The notes: generated by a model not told the origin, from the letters alone. Positions 32,301 to 41,040 are shown, numbered from the stretch's first letter. The stretch: DNA of 64,000 nt from Micrasema longulum (GCA_022494885.1 JAGVSM010005005.1:62001-126000); one strand, 5' to 3'. Program-made: numbers and translations.

Positions 32301-35300
32301 ATTTTACGTAAAACGGATATTATTATGTCACGTTGAATAATATTTGATGTTTTAAAGATAATGTCGGTCAAATGTCCACCACAGCGTTGTTTAATCCAAG
32401 AGGTCCAATTTTCATAAATTTTCTCATTAGATGAGCAAAGTAGCGTAAAAAAATTACTACCAGGGTAGACTACCAGGGCAACACTAGCAAAATGTCAATT
32501 TTGTTTTCTTTGACAATCTGACAGATGGCAAAATAATTACATTTTTAAGTAATGCATTTGTTACTTATACATGAAATGTGATCCCATCTTGTTTCTTTAA
32601 GATCCCAGCATTTTTAATACACTTTAAAACGACACAACACGGAATAGTTGAATTCAAATCGGTAGTTGCGTACTGAGCGACGTCTACAAAGAAAGTAATA
32701 AGTCAAAACGTAAAACTACTTCTTTAAGAGTAGTTTAGTCGCTTTCTGTTTGATGCGCGTATGCGGTTTCTGGACTATTTTTTATTCTATGGTGTGGCAT
32801 TATGTTGATAACTAATTTCTTAAAAGATGGTTCAATGCCATTCAAAGGCAGTTAAACGAGAAGTATTGAAATTATTCTTACATTATTTGAAGAGTCAAAC
32901 ATCATTTCGACGTCCTCCAAATTCTCCGCAAAATTGCTGTCATTGACATTCCCTTCTTTGAAATTTGTAACCATGGAAACTTCAGAGAACCCATCGACGG
33001 TCTCCGCATCGCTCGAACTTGCATTCCCCATTTCCATTTCCATTTCCATTTCGTCATTCATGATCTCCAACTCCGATTCCGAAGTGCCTTCGGTCGACGT
33101 GTCGAAAGCGCTTTCGGTTGATTTAAGGAATTGGTCAAAGTAGCGCGGGTCTTGCGTTGTCGCGTTCGGGTCGATCGGCAATTTGGGTCGTATCGGTTTG
33201 ATTGTTTTGTTCTTCGGCTTTCGAGTCGTACTCGGAGGCGGACTGAAATATTAAGACACAAAATAAAAATAAAATAAGTAACGTATATTTGATTTATTTA
33301 TGGCGTTATGTTGACACTCATGTCTCTTACTTATGCCGACAAGTTCGGCCATTTCGAATGTTGAGTTAATTTTTTACAGCTGCTTTGCTTGCACGTGTTT
33401 TGGCTAGCCTTCGACTTTTGCCTATTCGAAAAAATGGATCAAAGAATCTGTATCCAATTAAGTGCGCGGACGCATTCCGAATGTTGACTGTGGCATATGG
33501 TGAAGCTACCTTGGACAGACGAAAACATTGACGAAGAGAAGAAAATAGTATTGGCCAATCGTCGAATTACCGTTAGAGAAGTTGATGAGGACCTTAACAT
33601 ATCGATTGGCTCGTGCCATTTGATTTTTACCAATGATTTGGGCATGAGACGGGTCGCCGCGAAATTCGTACCAAAATAACTCAGTTTTGACCAAAAACAG
33701 CATCGCAAAAACAATGCTCAGGAACTGTTGGACACCTCCTGTGGCACGAGAAAACAGTTTTTCTTGTGTATTTTGTGTGTAAATACACGAGATAATACGG
33801 CCACGAGAGCGTTTGGAATACCAGCCTGTAGGGTCATAACTGGTGGAGAATCATGGGTTTATGGTTGTGCGTGGAAACGAAAACTCAATCATCCCAATGG
33901 AAGCTGCCGCACGAGCCAAGACCGAAAAAAGCGCACCGAGTTCGGTCGAATGTGAAGGTTTTGCTTACAGTTTTCTTCGATTCCAGGGGCGTGGTATGTG
34001 TGGTGTGATGAGTTCTCGCCACAGGGTAGAACGGTCAATGAGAAAACTTAACCTACCCGCAAGTTATGCGTAATTTGCGCGAAGCAATCCGCCAGAAACG
34101 CCCGGATTTGTGGAAGAACAAGAATTGGCTCTTGCACCATGATAACGCTCCCGCTCACACATTGTTGCTTGTGGGCAAATTGTGCCGCAGCCACCGCATT
34201 CCTCAGATCTGAAATCTGATATCTGTTCCCGAAACTGAAGAGACCCGTGAAAGGACGACGCTACGCTACGATTGAGGAGATAAAGACGGCATCGAAGGAA
34301 GAGCTGAACAAGATCATAAAATATATTTTTTTAAAACACAAAATTCGCGACACTTTTTGAACAGACTACGTATAACGCCCGGATCTCGACATAATAAAGC
34401 GCGATAGAAAAGACCTCACCTCATATTATTATCCGCGTCTATATTCTTGAGGACGCACCCCGAGAAGTCGCTCTCCGGATACCAGTGGGAGAGGGGGATC
34501 ATTTGGTTCTGTCCCACCCTGTTAAGGATCGCTTCCCTCTCCACGCAGCTCTGTACAGAAAATAGGACTTCACAATTTAAACAAAAACGGTTAAAATAAA
34601 ATCATTATCCGTGAAATGTCTCTGTAAATTATAATTTATTGCGTCATTTTTTTTTTTACAATAAACATAAGAGGTAAAACAGAGTATTAAAAAAACAAAG
34701 CATAATTACATAGCAATGAAAGACATATTAATAGTAAAAATAATAAATAAAAAACCCCACAAAGGCATGGCCTGTTCGTGAGTATACAAGAAAATGTCAA
34801 TGAATTTTTGCTCCTATAATAAATAATGGACAGTTATAATATAATTAAAAGTGGATGTGGATTAAAATCCACAAATTTGGAATAACCGCAGTCACCGGAC
34901 GCAAAAGCGGTGAAACAGGTCATCATCATCCTCCTTTCCGCACTCGTTGGTACATAGGGCACTGCATCGGTTCACCGATTGGTTTACCAAATGCAGCGTA
35001 GATCGATCATCTGTCACACGAAGGTAAGGCGATCCATCGTAAGCTTCAGGGGCCAGTCCAGTATCGATACACTATTGCAGTATTCTAAATAATGCAACGG
35101 CGAAATAGTCAGAGCGTTTGTCTATCTACCATTCGAGAAGTCGAGGGTTTGATTCTCGAAATGGTTGATATGAAATATTGATTTAAAAGGGTGTTTTCGC
35201 ATTAGAATATTTCGTAGTTCCCGGATTGTAAGACTGAGCATCTTACCTTCATGTAGCAAAAGTGATCGAGATACGCTGCGATCGGTGTACCGATGCAGTG

Positions 35301-37846
35301 CCCTATGCACCATTAAGTGCGGAAAGGGAATTATGATAATGATGAGTATACTAAACAGCAATAACATCATAATTATTTATTTTAAATTTTGTTATCTGAA
35401 CGTATCTCTGAACGTTCCGAGTCGGCAATGAAGATCGCGCAGTAGATACGTTTTATGTTCCAGCTTTCAATAAGAATATGGCGCTTTTTAAAGCACCTCG
35501 TATGTTAAGATCTATGATTGTGTAGAAAGTAATGTGTATCAGATATTTAATTTTTTGTGGGAATTTTTCCCAATTACGCTTTTCAGACTGTATTTGTTGT
35601 AATGTATATTTTTTTGCTATAGTGTTGTTTTATTTTGTGGATGTTCTAAAATGTAATTTAGTGTTGATATCTTTAACGATACTTTCCATCATTATATTAC
35701 CGAATTCATGAAATGGAGTAGAACTTTATTTTAGAAACGAGAAAAGGACAACCGAGACTTATAAACCATGGACTGAAATTATACAATAAACTACCAGACA
35801 AAACTAAACAAAAGACTCGGACAACCTTTACAAAAGATGTTAAAAATATTATTATTAACAGTAGAATGTGAATTTTAAAAGTGAAAATATTTTGTTAAAT
35901 GTATGTAACCCGTAAGGGTTTATCAATAAAATTTAAATAAAATATATATTTTTTTTTTTTTAAATATAAAAAAATTACAGTAAAACCTCGTTTTTACGTT
36001 TCTCAATTTTACGTTTTCCAACTTTTTACGCCGAAATTTTTAAGTCCTATTTTTTCCCCCCAATTCATGTTTTCCAATTGGCGTTTTTCCCGTTTTTCAT
36101 AACCCCGATTTTACGTTGAATTTTTTTCAAAACTCATTCGATCTGTCAAAACACGCCGAACCGCACGCCGCCGCGTTTGCCCGAAATGGCGAATAAAATC
36201 CAGGTAAATAAAAAAATGTGTAAATTGTTGTCTCAAACTAAATTCAAAGTAGGTTTAGTGTAATTGACCATTTAATTTAACTGTCTAATTTTGTCATTTA
36301 CTAAATTGTAACATACGGTTGACACGTGTTTAGAAAGAATAAAGTCTTTACATCGATTAATTACGATGCAGAAAGTTTAAGAATTTTGCAATGGAAATAT
36401 TATTTGAAGTTATAAACATAATATGGAAAGAGGATAGTTTAAATCGTTATCATAAAAGTGTGAAACAGTTTTGCCACGATGTAAATGGCGGCTAAAATTC
36501 TGCGGTGCTATACTAAAAAAAGTGATACCATTTAAATAAAATTTCCAAACATTTAGGGAAAAACTCATTGTATGCATTTTATGAAAAAAAAATTTTTTTT
36601 CGTGTTTTTAAGGTTAAGAAGCTACATAAAATTATTTAATTATGTTTTTTTTTTTTAATTCAATAAAATAAAACACATTGTGGTATTGACTGAAAAAATA
36701 AAAAATATTTTTCATGAAGTCATAGCTATATATGAATAATCCCCAATTATGACAGTTTTTACAGTTTTTCTCCAGTTTTTCCTTTCCTTACTTTAGCGTT
36801 TTCCTCAGTTTTACACTTTTTTGTTGCTCCCTCGAAATACGTATGTAGGTAAAATTGTTATAACTTGTAGGCGTAATTATTGCTATAAGCAGATAACGCG
36901 TCATGTTCACATACAGGGTGTTCTTTAAACCCTGCCACATCCGAAACCACGATGATCAGTATGAGCAAGAAGACATATTGGCACATTAAAATATTTTTTT
37001 AGAACGAATAAAAAAAATTTATTTAAAAAAGCAAATGGTTTCTTACTTTTGCAAGGGTGAAACGAGAAGGGGGAAGGGGTCTGACACTGCGCCGCGCTCC
37101 CCTCACTTCTCCCCTGCAGAAGTAAGCAACTATTTGTTTTTTTAAATATTTTATTTTCAAAAATTTTCTTCTTTCTAAATATTTTTTTTAATATGCTAAT
37201 ATGTCTTCTTGCCCATACTGATCATCGTGGTTTCGGATGTGACAGGGTTTAAAGAACACCCTGTTTATAATTAATGTCTGTGAACGTTAACCGTAATAAA
37301 TAAATAAATTACCAAACAACAGCTGTTCATTTATACTTCTCCGTGTCACCTCACTCGTCAAATAACGTAATAAATGGTTCTGATTACTGCGAGCCCTTAA
37401 TGCGGTACCTTTCTGCTGTGATAAACGGCCGGCCACTGGCTCTCGTCGTCGTAGTACAGCAGGAGGTTCGGCAGTCCGATGTCCCTGTTGAACTCGATCT
37501 GGTACTCGAACTGCCCATCGTACGACAGGAAACAGAACCTCGCCAGGAATGCCCAGTTCTGGAAGGACAACCGTTTTCTTATTTTCCCCGGGAAATGCGA
37601 GCGTGCGCACCAATGTGCAGTGTGCGTGACATTAGTAAAGTTTCTTTTAAGTACCCACCCCAATGTATGTGAAATAAAATATTTAAATACGATATATATT
37701 TTAATACTATTTATATTTTTTGAAATCACTAGTCCGCTCACCTTAGATGTCTTGAGATGCCCCTCCACCCATTTCGGAGTTACCGTTGAAATTCCACACA
37801 GCAGAAACAATACCGAAATGGCGACATTGCTTGCGTTTAAGTTCAT
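20079..37846 (-). CDS. TMEM145: TMEM145/GPR180-type seven-pass membrane protein, 14 exons
   Basis: All 14 coding exons have AG/GT borders and phases that join into one 912-residue protein. N-terminal signal peptide, luminal domain with NWAFLARFCFLS, LLLYYDDESQWPAVY and RRFRSVRERWWFIAISNCG, then a seven-helix region (about residues 350-582) with SRQLLHTTYKLFL, KGYTITRARL, FDPGEVLYLYESPAGYGLI and FANKNFPYHVRTTQIG, matching TMEM145 and the GpcrRhopsn4 family. A 120-residue acidic exon (130-249) and a proline-rich stretch are inserted in the luminal part; the tail (about 635-912) is Ser/Pro-rich and little conserved. Function is poorly known: GPR180 relatives act in membrane signalling or trafficking. 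Introns carry many transposons. Confidence 0.93.
20615..21222 (-). CDS. TMEM145: TMEM145-type exon 13 (cytoplasmic tail)
   Basis: 202 codons of Ser/Asn/Pro-rich tail (e.g. PLHTLTPLQSPATPNSNETG; NPFLIGASVRASRKGLLEP). Acceptor ACTTTTCCAG, donor GTAAGA. Low complexity, probably disordered; kept open over 600 bases, which supports real coding. Confidence 0.88.
21290..21580 (+). pseudogene. LINE C-terminal remnant
   Basis: Plus strand: ERLDKLKRLRNTCIRYIFGL, NKYDHISEMAQ, RLSLPLKLTVLHS; the region after the RT domain of a Jockey/CR1-type LINE. Followed by pyrimidine-rich sequence (21527-21575). In TMEM145-type intron 12. Confidence 0.55.
22050..22170 (+). mobile_element. SINE 3' part, decayed
   Basis: AAGATCAAGATACGCCACGA, TCGGTGTAC and GTGCTAATGCACCATTAAGA match the 3' half of the SINE at 35.2 and 41.5 kb. 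Head missing. Confidence 0.5.
22806..22972 (-). CDS. TMEM145: TMEM145-type exon 12
   Basis: Finishes helix 7 (LLTLPTF) and encodes ANKNFPYHVRTTQIGVMEA, the conserved cytosolic block, then DRFSHHIYNPQQSVIIPLS. Phase 0 in, phase 2 out; donor GTGATG. Confidence 0.93.
23147..23308 (-). CDS. TMEM145: TMEM145-type exon 11 (helices 6 and 7)
   Basis: 54 codons, phase 0: GVFYCPFSLCGSLWFNAGPL, FILTANNYIDKWVRESVV, TAVLLFIAFAGHISFL. Acceptor TTGTTCCCAG, donor GTCTGT. Confidence 0.93.
23461..23592 (-). CDS. TMEM145: TMEM145-type exon 10 (helix 5)
   Basis: 44 codons, phase 0: EFDPGEVLYLYESPAGYG then LIVLRILAWLMFIYAIVF, a clear membrane helix. Acceptor ATCTTCTAG, donor GTCCGC. Confidence 0.93.
24812..24880 (-). 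pseudogene. Partial duplicate of TMEM145-type exon 9
   Basis: About 70 bases nearly identical to exon 9 (TACACCATCACCCGAGCCAG and flanks) lie just downstream in intron 9. One base is deleted before that block, and a stop follows soon after VGFTMKRM. It has no splice sites of its own that I can see, so it is a pseudo-exon. Confidence 0.85.
24911..25083 (-). CDS. TMEM145: TMEM145-type exon 9 (helices 3 and 4)
   Basis: Encodes QLLCGFSEMTYLLLLVLMAK, GYTITRARLKVGFTVKLTIF and CSYFITYVALFIYQAQ. Acceptor TTTTATCAG, donor GTGACT. A frameshifted partial duplicate of the middle of this exon lies at about 24812-24880. Confidence 0.93.
25125..25408. mobile_element. Element D copy 1 (GAGGAAGTTCAGTG ends)
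   Basis: Starts ATGAGGAAATTCAGTGTTAT and ends CACTGAACTTCCTC, an inverted terminal pair shared with 31.06-31.95, 44.85-45.47 and 57.07-57.44 kb. No coding. Intron of TMEM145-type gene. Confidence 0.65.
25450..25900 (+). pseudogene. LINE reverse transcriptase fragment
   Basis: Plus strand: NSECQIRINDVVTDWFEVTA, GVCQGCVLAPFLFI, then shifted EVNSTRSRNIHLL and SLNKYSACMSLKINITKSH. This is the RT fingers/palm of an RTE-related LINE; the ADD motif is lost through frameshift. Confidence 0.75.
26078..26156 (-). CDS. TMEM145: TMEM145-type exon 8 (helix 2 and loop)
   Basis: 26 codons plus one base: IGVFMQGLSYVKYAVNGYGG then LSLRTL. Acceptor GTTCACAG; donor GTTCGT is weak but is the only one that keeps the phase with exon 9. 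It aligns with the vertebrate LSLLFFCIYWGQYATDG region. Confidence 0.85.
26506..26680. mobile_element. MITE C (175 bp, 39-bp inverted ends)
   Basis: ATTTACAGGGCTTATGACCT starts the left arm (26506-26544) and its complement ends the right arm (26642-26680) with three mismatches. Related pieces near 4.36, 47.16 and 48.0 kb. Confidence 0.85.
26974..27243 (-). mobile_element. tRNA-derived SINE, near full length
   Basis: Minus orientation: tRNA-like head CGGCCTTGTGGTGTAATGGT with box B GGTCTCAGGTTTAATTCCC, body with ACTAGAATATTTCATAGTCC-like sequence, 3' hairpins ATTGGTGTACCAAT and GCACCATTATGTGC, then an (ATG)n tail. Good type copy of the family. Confidence 0.85.
27471..27613 (-). CDS. TMEM145: TMEM145-type exon 7 (helix 1)
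   Basis: Completes Tyr and encodes VLPILIAFCFAYFLASIAL (first membrane helix), then SRQLLHTTYKLFLTSVGLQQ. Acceptor CATCCAACAG, donor GTGAGT. Confidence 0.93.
27771..27806. repeat. (CGAGGCA)n microsatellite
   Basis: About five heptamer units CGAGGCR in an intron of the TMEM145-type gene. Confidence 0.8.
27980..28275. repeat. GC-rich patch and short inverted repeat
   Basis: 27980-28190 is GC-rich with no credible coding. 28208-28270 (TCTAGTTCCTATG ... GGAAAGGGGGAACTAAAATC) repeats the inverted block seen at 10578-10640. Unclassified. Confidence 0.4.
28354..28438 (-). CDS. TMEM145: TMEM145-type exon 6
   Basis: Encodes GLDVKYRFLMTNGPP and WHEHFSADEF, aligning with the LEYEMVLTNG ... HFSADEF block just before the first membrane helix. 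Phase 0 in, phase 1 out; donor GTAAGT. Confidence 0.92.
28598..28752. mobile_element. MITE B (155 bp, about 48-bp inverted ends)
   Basis: GGCCCTTTCAACACACATGC begins the left arm and GCATATGTGAAAAGGCCC ends the right arm; arms remain largely complementary over about 48 bases. A partial second copy lies at 31257-31400. Confidence 0.8.
28755..28950 (+). pseudogene. LINE C-terminal remnant
   Basis: FNTRAAQNSLLGRAISHFAK, MCNLDIFNDSALRYKRKLS: the final segment of a Jockey-type LINE protein, joined to MITE B upstream. Confidence 0.5.
29248..29360 (-). mobile_element. SINE 3' part
   Basis: Minus orientation: CTTCATGTCACCAAAAAATA, the hairpin GCACCATTAGGTGC, then AAAGGGGAATGATAACGATG. Head missing. 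Confidence 0.7.
29540..30140 (-). repeat. Unclassified dispersed repeat with LINE-like coding
   Basis: Minus strand codes LWNSRLEGLCGVHSKAYHN, then TIFKRGVKDWIFLSGRDLSG after shifts. Its 3' part recurs in opposite orientation at 63800-64000. Probably the C-terminus and 3' UTR of a LINE; family not recognised. Confidence 0.5.
30293..30505 (-). CDS. TMEM145: TMEM145-type exon 5
   Basis: Acceptor ATTTTTAG, donor GTCAGT, 71 codons. First half is proline-rich and unconserved (RKFDPSPPRPKGPVSPG); second half has the family hallmark CHNARRFRSVRERWWFIAIS. Confidence 0.92.
31059..31945. mobile_element. Element D copy 2 (about 0.89 kb)
   Basis: Begins ATGAGAAAGTTCAGTGCTAT and ends GTACTGAACTTCAT. Contains a partial MITE B (31257-31400). 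The longest copy of this element; a 122-codon open frame in it shows no family features. Confidence 0.55.
32882..33242 (-). CDS. TMEM145: TMEM145-type exon 4, acidic insert
   Basis: Acceptor ATATTTCAG, donor GTAAGA; completes Ser and adds 120 codons. Starts basic and proline-rich (PPPSTTRKPKNK), then becomes acidic with EMEMEMEM. Vertebrate TMEM145 has no counterpart at this site. Likely a disordered luminal loop. Phase fits both neighbours, so it is a real exon, though it could be alternatively included: its length without the split codon is a multiple of three only together with its neighbours' phases. Confidence 0.85.
33490..34375 (+). pseudogene. Mariner-type transposase, broken
   Basis: Plus strand: KKIVLANRRITVREVDEDLN, ISIGSCHLIFTNDLGMRRVA, then a 97-bp insertion (33737-33833), VITGGESWVYG (first catalytic Asp of GDE lost), NVKVLLTVFFDS, NLREAIRQKRPDLWKNKNW, LLHHDNAPAHT (second Asp kept), a deletion, and RYATIEEIKTASKEELNKII. 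Stops and shifts throughout. Lies in intron 3 of the TMEM145-type gene (between its exons 3 and 4). Confidence 0.88.
33737..33833. mobile_element. Small repeat F inserted in mariner
   Basis: GTATTTTGTGTGTAAATACA (short hairpin) and CGAGAGCGTTTGGAATA are shared with 61728-61840 in the same order. It splits the mariner reading between AQELLD and the GDE block. Tiny MITE-like insertion. Confidence 0.6.
34420..34550 (-). CDS. TMEM145: TMEM145-type exon 3
   Basis: Acceptor TGTACAG, donor GTGAGG. Encodes SCVEREAILNRVGQNQMIPL ... FSGCVLKNID; Cys residues correspond to conserved luminal Cys. Phase 0 in, phase 2 out. Confidence 0.9.
34866..35070 (-). mobile_element. Foldback-type fragment joined to SINE 3' part
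   Basis: 34866-34900 (ATCCACAAATTTGGAATAAC) matches the foldback arm at 468-490. From 34919 a minus-orientation SINE tail follows, with hairpin ATCGGTGAACCGAT and an (ATG)n tail at the junction. Confidence 0.55.
35085..35345 (+). mobile_element. tRNA-derived SINE, near full length
   Basis: Head with weak box A and box B GTCGAGGGTTTGATTCTCGA, then TTGATATGAAATATTGATTT, ACTTCATGTAGC-like body, hairpin ATCGGTGTACCGAT, GCACCATTAAGTGC and a (GAT)n-type tail. Confidence 0.8.
35700..35970 (+). mobile_element. Jockey-type LINE 3' end
   Basis: RKGQPRLINHGLKLYNKLPD then KTKQKTRTTFTKDVKNIII and a stop, followed by AATAAAATTTAAATAAAATA and an A/T-rich tail. Same family as position 1-175. Confidence 0.7.
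35978..36843 (+). mobile_element. Nonautonomous pogo/Tigger-type element, copy 1
   Basis: Starts at TA followed by CAGTAAAACCTCGTTTTTAC, a pogo/Tigger-like terminus. Near 36186 a short reading MANKIQ is followed by a donor-like GTAAAT, perhaps the first exon of the parental element. The right terminus is degraded. About 85 percent similar by eye to copy 2 at 38848-39740, same orientation. Confidence 0.8.
36914..37263. mobile_element. MITE A copy 2 (350 bp)
   Basis: Same terminal inverted repeats as 18017-18363 (CAGGGTGTTCTTTAAACCCT), TA on the left flank and TT on the right. In intron 2 (between exons 2 and 3) of the TMEM145-type gene, about 150 bp downstream of exon 2. Confidence 0.88.
37409..37558 (-). 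CDS. TMEM145: TMEM145-type exon 2
   Basis: Acceptor TCCTTCCAG, donor GTACCG, 50 codons, phase 0 both sides. Luminal domain block NWAFLARFCFLSYDG to SQWPAVYHSRK, strongly conserved in the family. Confidence 0.93.
37742..37846 (-). CDS. TMEM145: TMEM145-type exon 1 (signal peptide)
   Basis: ATG at 37844-37846, 35 codons, donor GTGAGC. Encodes a hydrophobic signal (ISVLFLLCGISTV) followed by KWVEGHLKTSK, which aligns with the KYVRGNLSS start of the mature vertebrate protein. An in-frame GTG two codons upstream is not a plausible start. Confidence 0.88.
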
Positions 37847-38029
37847 TGTCACCGATATAAATTATTTACTTTTTAAACCATCTATTCACTGTATACAAAC
37901 TGCTGTTACATAATATTCTTATTTTGACACTTTGATATAATATATTAACACAGGTAGTTTAGAAACTGCGATGTTCTAATTAATAATTAGTATCTAAAAA
38001 AAATAAGAAAGAGTATTTCAATAGTATCT

Positions 38030-38845
38030 TTTTTAGGTAAATTGGATTCGTTCTGATATTTCGGCTACCACTGCAGGAGCCATCTTCAGGGTAAACTGAG
38101 TGTTATGTAGGGAAAAAAAGTAGTCTGCATTACTTTACGGGCTGTTTAACCCATCGCGTAATGTAGACTGCAAACATGAGTTTAGCAGATAGCTGCTAAA
38201 CTGCCGATATGTACAGAAAAATAGATCCATATTATCCGCAAAAGCCGTATTCAGCAAGCAAATTGCCCTATTAATGTGTGAATTCTGACTTGTATTAGTG
38301 TGCGTGCTTCTGGGTGCGTAAAACAGTGCGTGAGATCTCGCTCCTGATTACAAACTGATTTCTTTCGGAATATTTGGATTAAATATAGTATTATATAGGT
38401 ACTTTTCCCAAGAAAATTCAGCAACGAGATTCGAAGGTGTTGTAAACCAGCATCCCTGCTCGGAATAACGATGGATACAAGAATGTGCGTTTATGTACTA
38501 GATACGAGAATACGTGTTGATGTACGAGTAATTTGTACCGTGTCGTAGTCGGCAGCGGGCAGAATTCCGTGGCATTTTCGTAGTGTGTAGCGCCGGGAAC
38601 TAATTAATTTCAGCCCGTCGTCTTTGTTTATGTTATTTTGGTGTTCGTGAATTTCAATTGCCTCTTTTATTATTCGTGCACTGTAATTTCTAGAGTTATG
38701 CAAAATATACAGTTCGAAGGCGAAAAGATGTCACGTGTCGAAAGTCTTCCGCTATTGCAGGTTTTTTAGTAGCCGTTTTAGCAGGTTTTCGGTAGCCAAA
38801 ACGTCGGAATGAATCCAATTTACACGAGATCACTTCAAAAAGATA
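38030..38845 (-). mobile_element. Penelope-like element remnant with inverted ends
   Basis: Minus strand encodes SARIIKEAIEIHEHQNNINK, the end of the GIY-YIG domain of Penelope-like elements. The two ends carry inverted copies of a segment with GGTAGCC and GAATCCAATTTAC (38035-38090 and 38755-38830). The element abuts the pogo-type copy at 38848. Confidence 0.78.
38051..38090 (-). ncRNA. Hammerhead-like motif of Penelope element
   Basis: Minus strand: CTGAAGA (exact CUGANGA box), stem II TGGCTCC...GGTAGCC, then GAAATATC (GAAACGTC in relatives). Best-kept box of the Penelope copies here, but stem III and the cleavage triplet have changed. An inverted, weaker copy lies at about 38755-38810. 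Confidence 0.5.
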
Positions 38846-38847
38846 TA

Positions 38848-39740
38848 CAGTAAAACCTCGTTTTTACATTCCTCAATTTTAAGTTTTCCCTCTTATTACG
38901 TCAAAATGTTTAGGTCCCATTTTTTTCCATACATTATCATTCAAATATCCCCCTAATTAACGTTTTTTACGTTTATCATAACCCCCGGTTTTACGTTAAA
39001 AAAAATCGAAACTCATTCGATCAGTCAAAAGACGCCTAGGCTCGCCTCGCGCCGCCGCGTATGCCCAAAATGGTGAATAAATCAAGTTAAATAAAAAATT
39101 GCGTAAAACCGAATTCAAATTAGGTTCGGTGTAATTGACCATTTCGTTTAAAGGTCTAATTTTGTCATTTTACTAAATTGTGACATGCGGTTGACGCATT
39201 AAGAATAAAGTCTTTACAACAATAAATTACGACGCGGAAAGTTTAAAAAATTGGTAATAGAAATATTATTTAAAGTTATAAATATAATTTGGAAAGAAGA
39301 TTGTTTAAACAGTTATAAAAGTTTGAAACAATTTTGTCGCGATGTAAATGACAGTTGAAATTCTGCGGTGCTATACTAATAAAAGTGATACCATATAAAT
39401 AAAATTTCTCAATAGGTATTCAGGGAAAAAAATCATTGTACCTATGCATTTTATGCAAATTCAAATTTTTATTTTCGTGTTATTAAGGTTAAGTAGGTAC
39501 CTACATAAAATTATTTAAATGTGTTTTTTAAAATTCAATGAGAAAAACACATTGTGGCATTGATTGAAAAAACACAAAATATTTTTTAAGGAATCATAGG
39601 TAATGAATAATCATGAATAATCCCCAATTATGAAAGTTTTCACCATTTTTCTGCAGTTTTTCATTTCCTAACTTTAGCGTTTTCCTCAGTTCAACACTTT
39701 TTTGTTGCTTCATTGAAAAACGTAAAACAGGGTTTTACTG
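38848..39740 (+). mobile_element. Nonautonomous pogo/Tigger-type element, copy 2 (893 bp)
   Basis: Complete: TA, CAGTAAAACCTCGTTTTTAC ... GTAAAACAGGGTTTTACTG, TA. Termini are inverted over about 20 bases. No long ORF; an ATG in the position of copy 1's MANKIQ reading is present but its donor is changed (GTTAAA). Confidence 0.88.
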
Positions 39741-39885
39741 TATATTAAAGAATATTTCTTTTAATTTTATTTTATAATAACTTCCAAACACTTATAAATA
39801 CGATACGATACTCGTACGTTTTAAGTTACTGCTCATTAATATGGAAGAGATAGTCCTAAAAACTGTTTTACGTAAGTTCTTACTA

Positions 39886-40180
39886 TCGTCATCATCATAA
39901 TTCCCTCTGCGCAACTAATGATGCATAGGGCACTGCATTGGTACACCAATCGCAGCGTAGACACGCGTAGATTAAGATTGATCATTTTCGTTACCTGAAG
40001 GTAAGATGATCAGTCTTACGCTTCATGTAACCAGTAGGTGCCAGTCCGGGGACTGTGAAATATTCTAGTGTAAAAACACCCTTTAAAATAAATATTTCAT
40101 ATCAACCATGTCGGGAATCGAGCCCGAGACCTTTCGCACGGTAGGCAAACGCGCCGACCATTACACCATGAGCCGAGAAT
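39886..40180 (-). mobile_element. tRNA-derived SINE, near full length
   Basis: Minus orientation: head TCGGCTCATGGTGTAATGGT, box B GGTCTCGGGCTCGATTCCCG, body, hairpin ATTGGTGTACCAAT, tail ending in ATGATGATGAC-like repeats. One of the best copies; its A and B boxes are both recognisable. Confidence 0.88.
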
Positions 40181-41040
40181 GCGGAAAATATTTATTTATT
40201 TTATTATTCTTCCATTCTTCCTTATGATCCAAATAAAGAAATGTTATAAGGAGGAAATCTGGGCTGGCCGGTCTGCGAGTATTTGGACAAACTCGAGGCA
40301 TCGCTGAATGAAGTAACTGGTAAAAAAGACGTATAAAAATTGGAAAATTGACTTCAGGCGTTGCTCTCACTTTAAGTTATATTTTCATCCCTTTCCAAAA
40401 CCATCACTTTAGATTTATCAACATTCATTAGCAGATTGCTTTTCTTGCGTCCATAGTAAACTTTTGTCACAGAAAACATTTTCTGTATCCAATTTTCCGA
40501 TGGGGCTGAAATTCCTCATTATCCAAAAAGCAATATTTTTTGTAACAAACCTATTTATTATAAAAATCTGAATTTGAACTTGGTATGCGGAAATTTAAAG
40601 CAGCTTACAAGATAAGATTCGAATGATGTGTCGTTAGCTTTTATATCTCTTATCAGTGTCGCCAAATTTATTTAATGAAAACAAAATATTGTTCAAATAT
40701 GCAGTCATTTTCGACGATTGTTGACGATAATAGTTTAAGGTGTCAGTAATAAACTTACCAATAAAATAATTCTGAGCTGGGAAGATTGAAAAACTTTTTC
40801 ATTACAATATTTTGATATAAAAATATAGATCTATGTATGAAAAATGATGAACTGATCAAATAAAGGTGGCTACGGGGCTAAAATTTGATGAGTCAGTTCG
40901 TCGGGCTGATGACAGACTGGAGTGGAACAGACTAATCAGAAGTGTTCATGGTGATCACGGTCCTCAGCATCGAGGGACCGACTTAGAAGAAGAAGAAGTG
41001 TGAAAAAGATTCATTTTCACTCGATAGCCACTCTCAGGCA

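Noticed and set aside
33497..33679. Short intact gene (60 codons, KLPWTDENIDEEKK...)
   Set aside because: It is the N-terminal part of a broken mariner transposase; the following sequence continues the mariner reading with shifts and a missing catalytic Asp.
37844..37852. TMEM145-type start at the upstream GTG
   Set aside because: The ATG two codons later gives a normal signal peptide; GTG starts are not expected here.
37479..37913. 144-codon plus-strand open frame
   Set aside because: Antisense of TMEM145-type exons 1-2 and their intron; no domain features.
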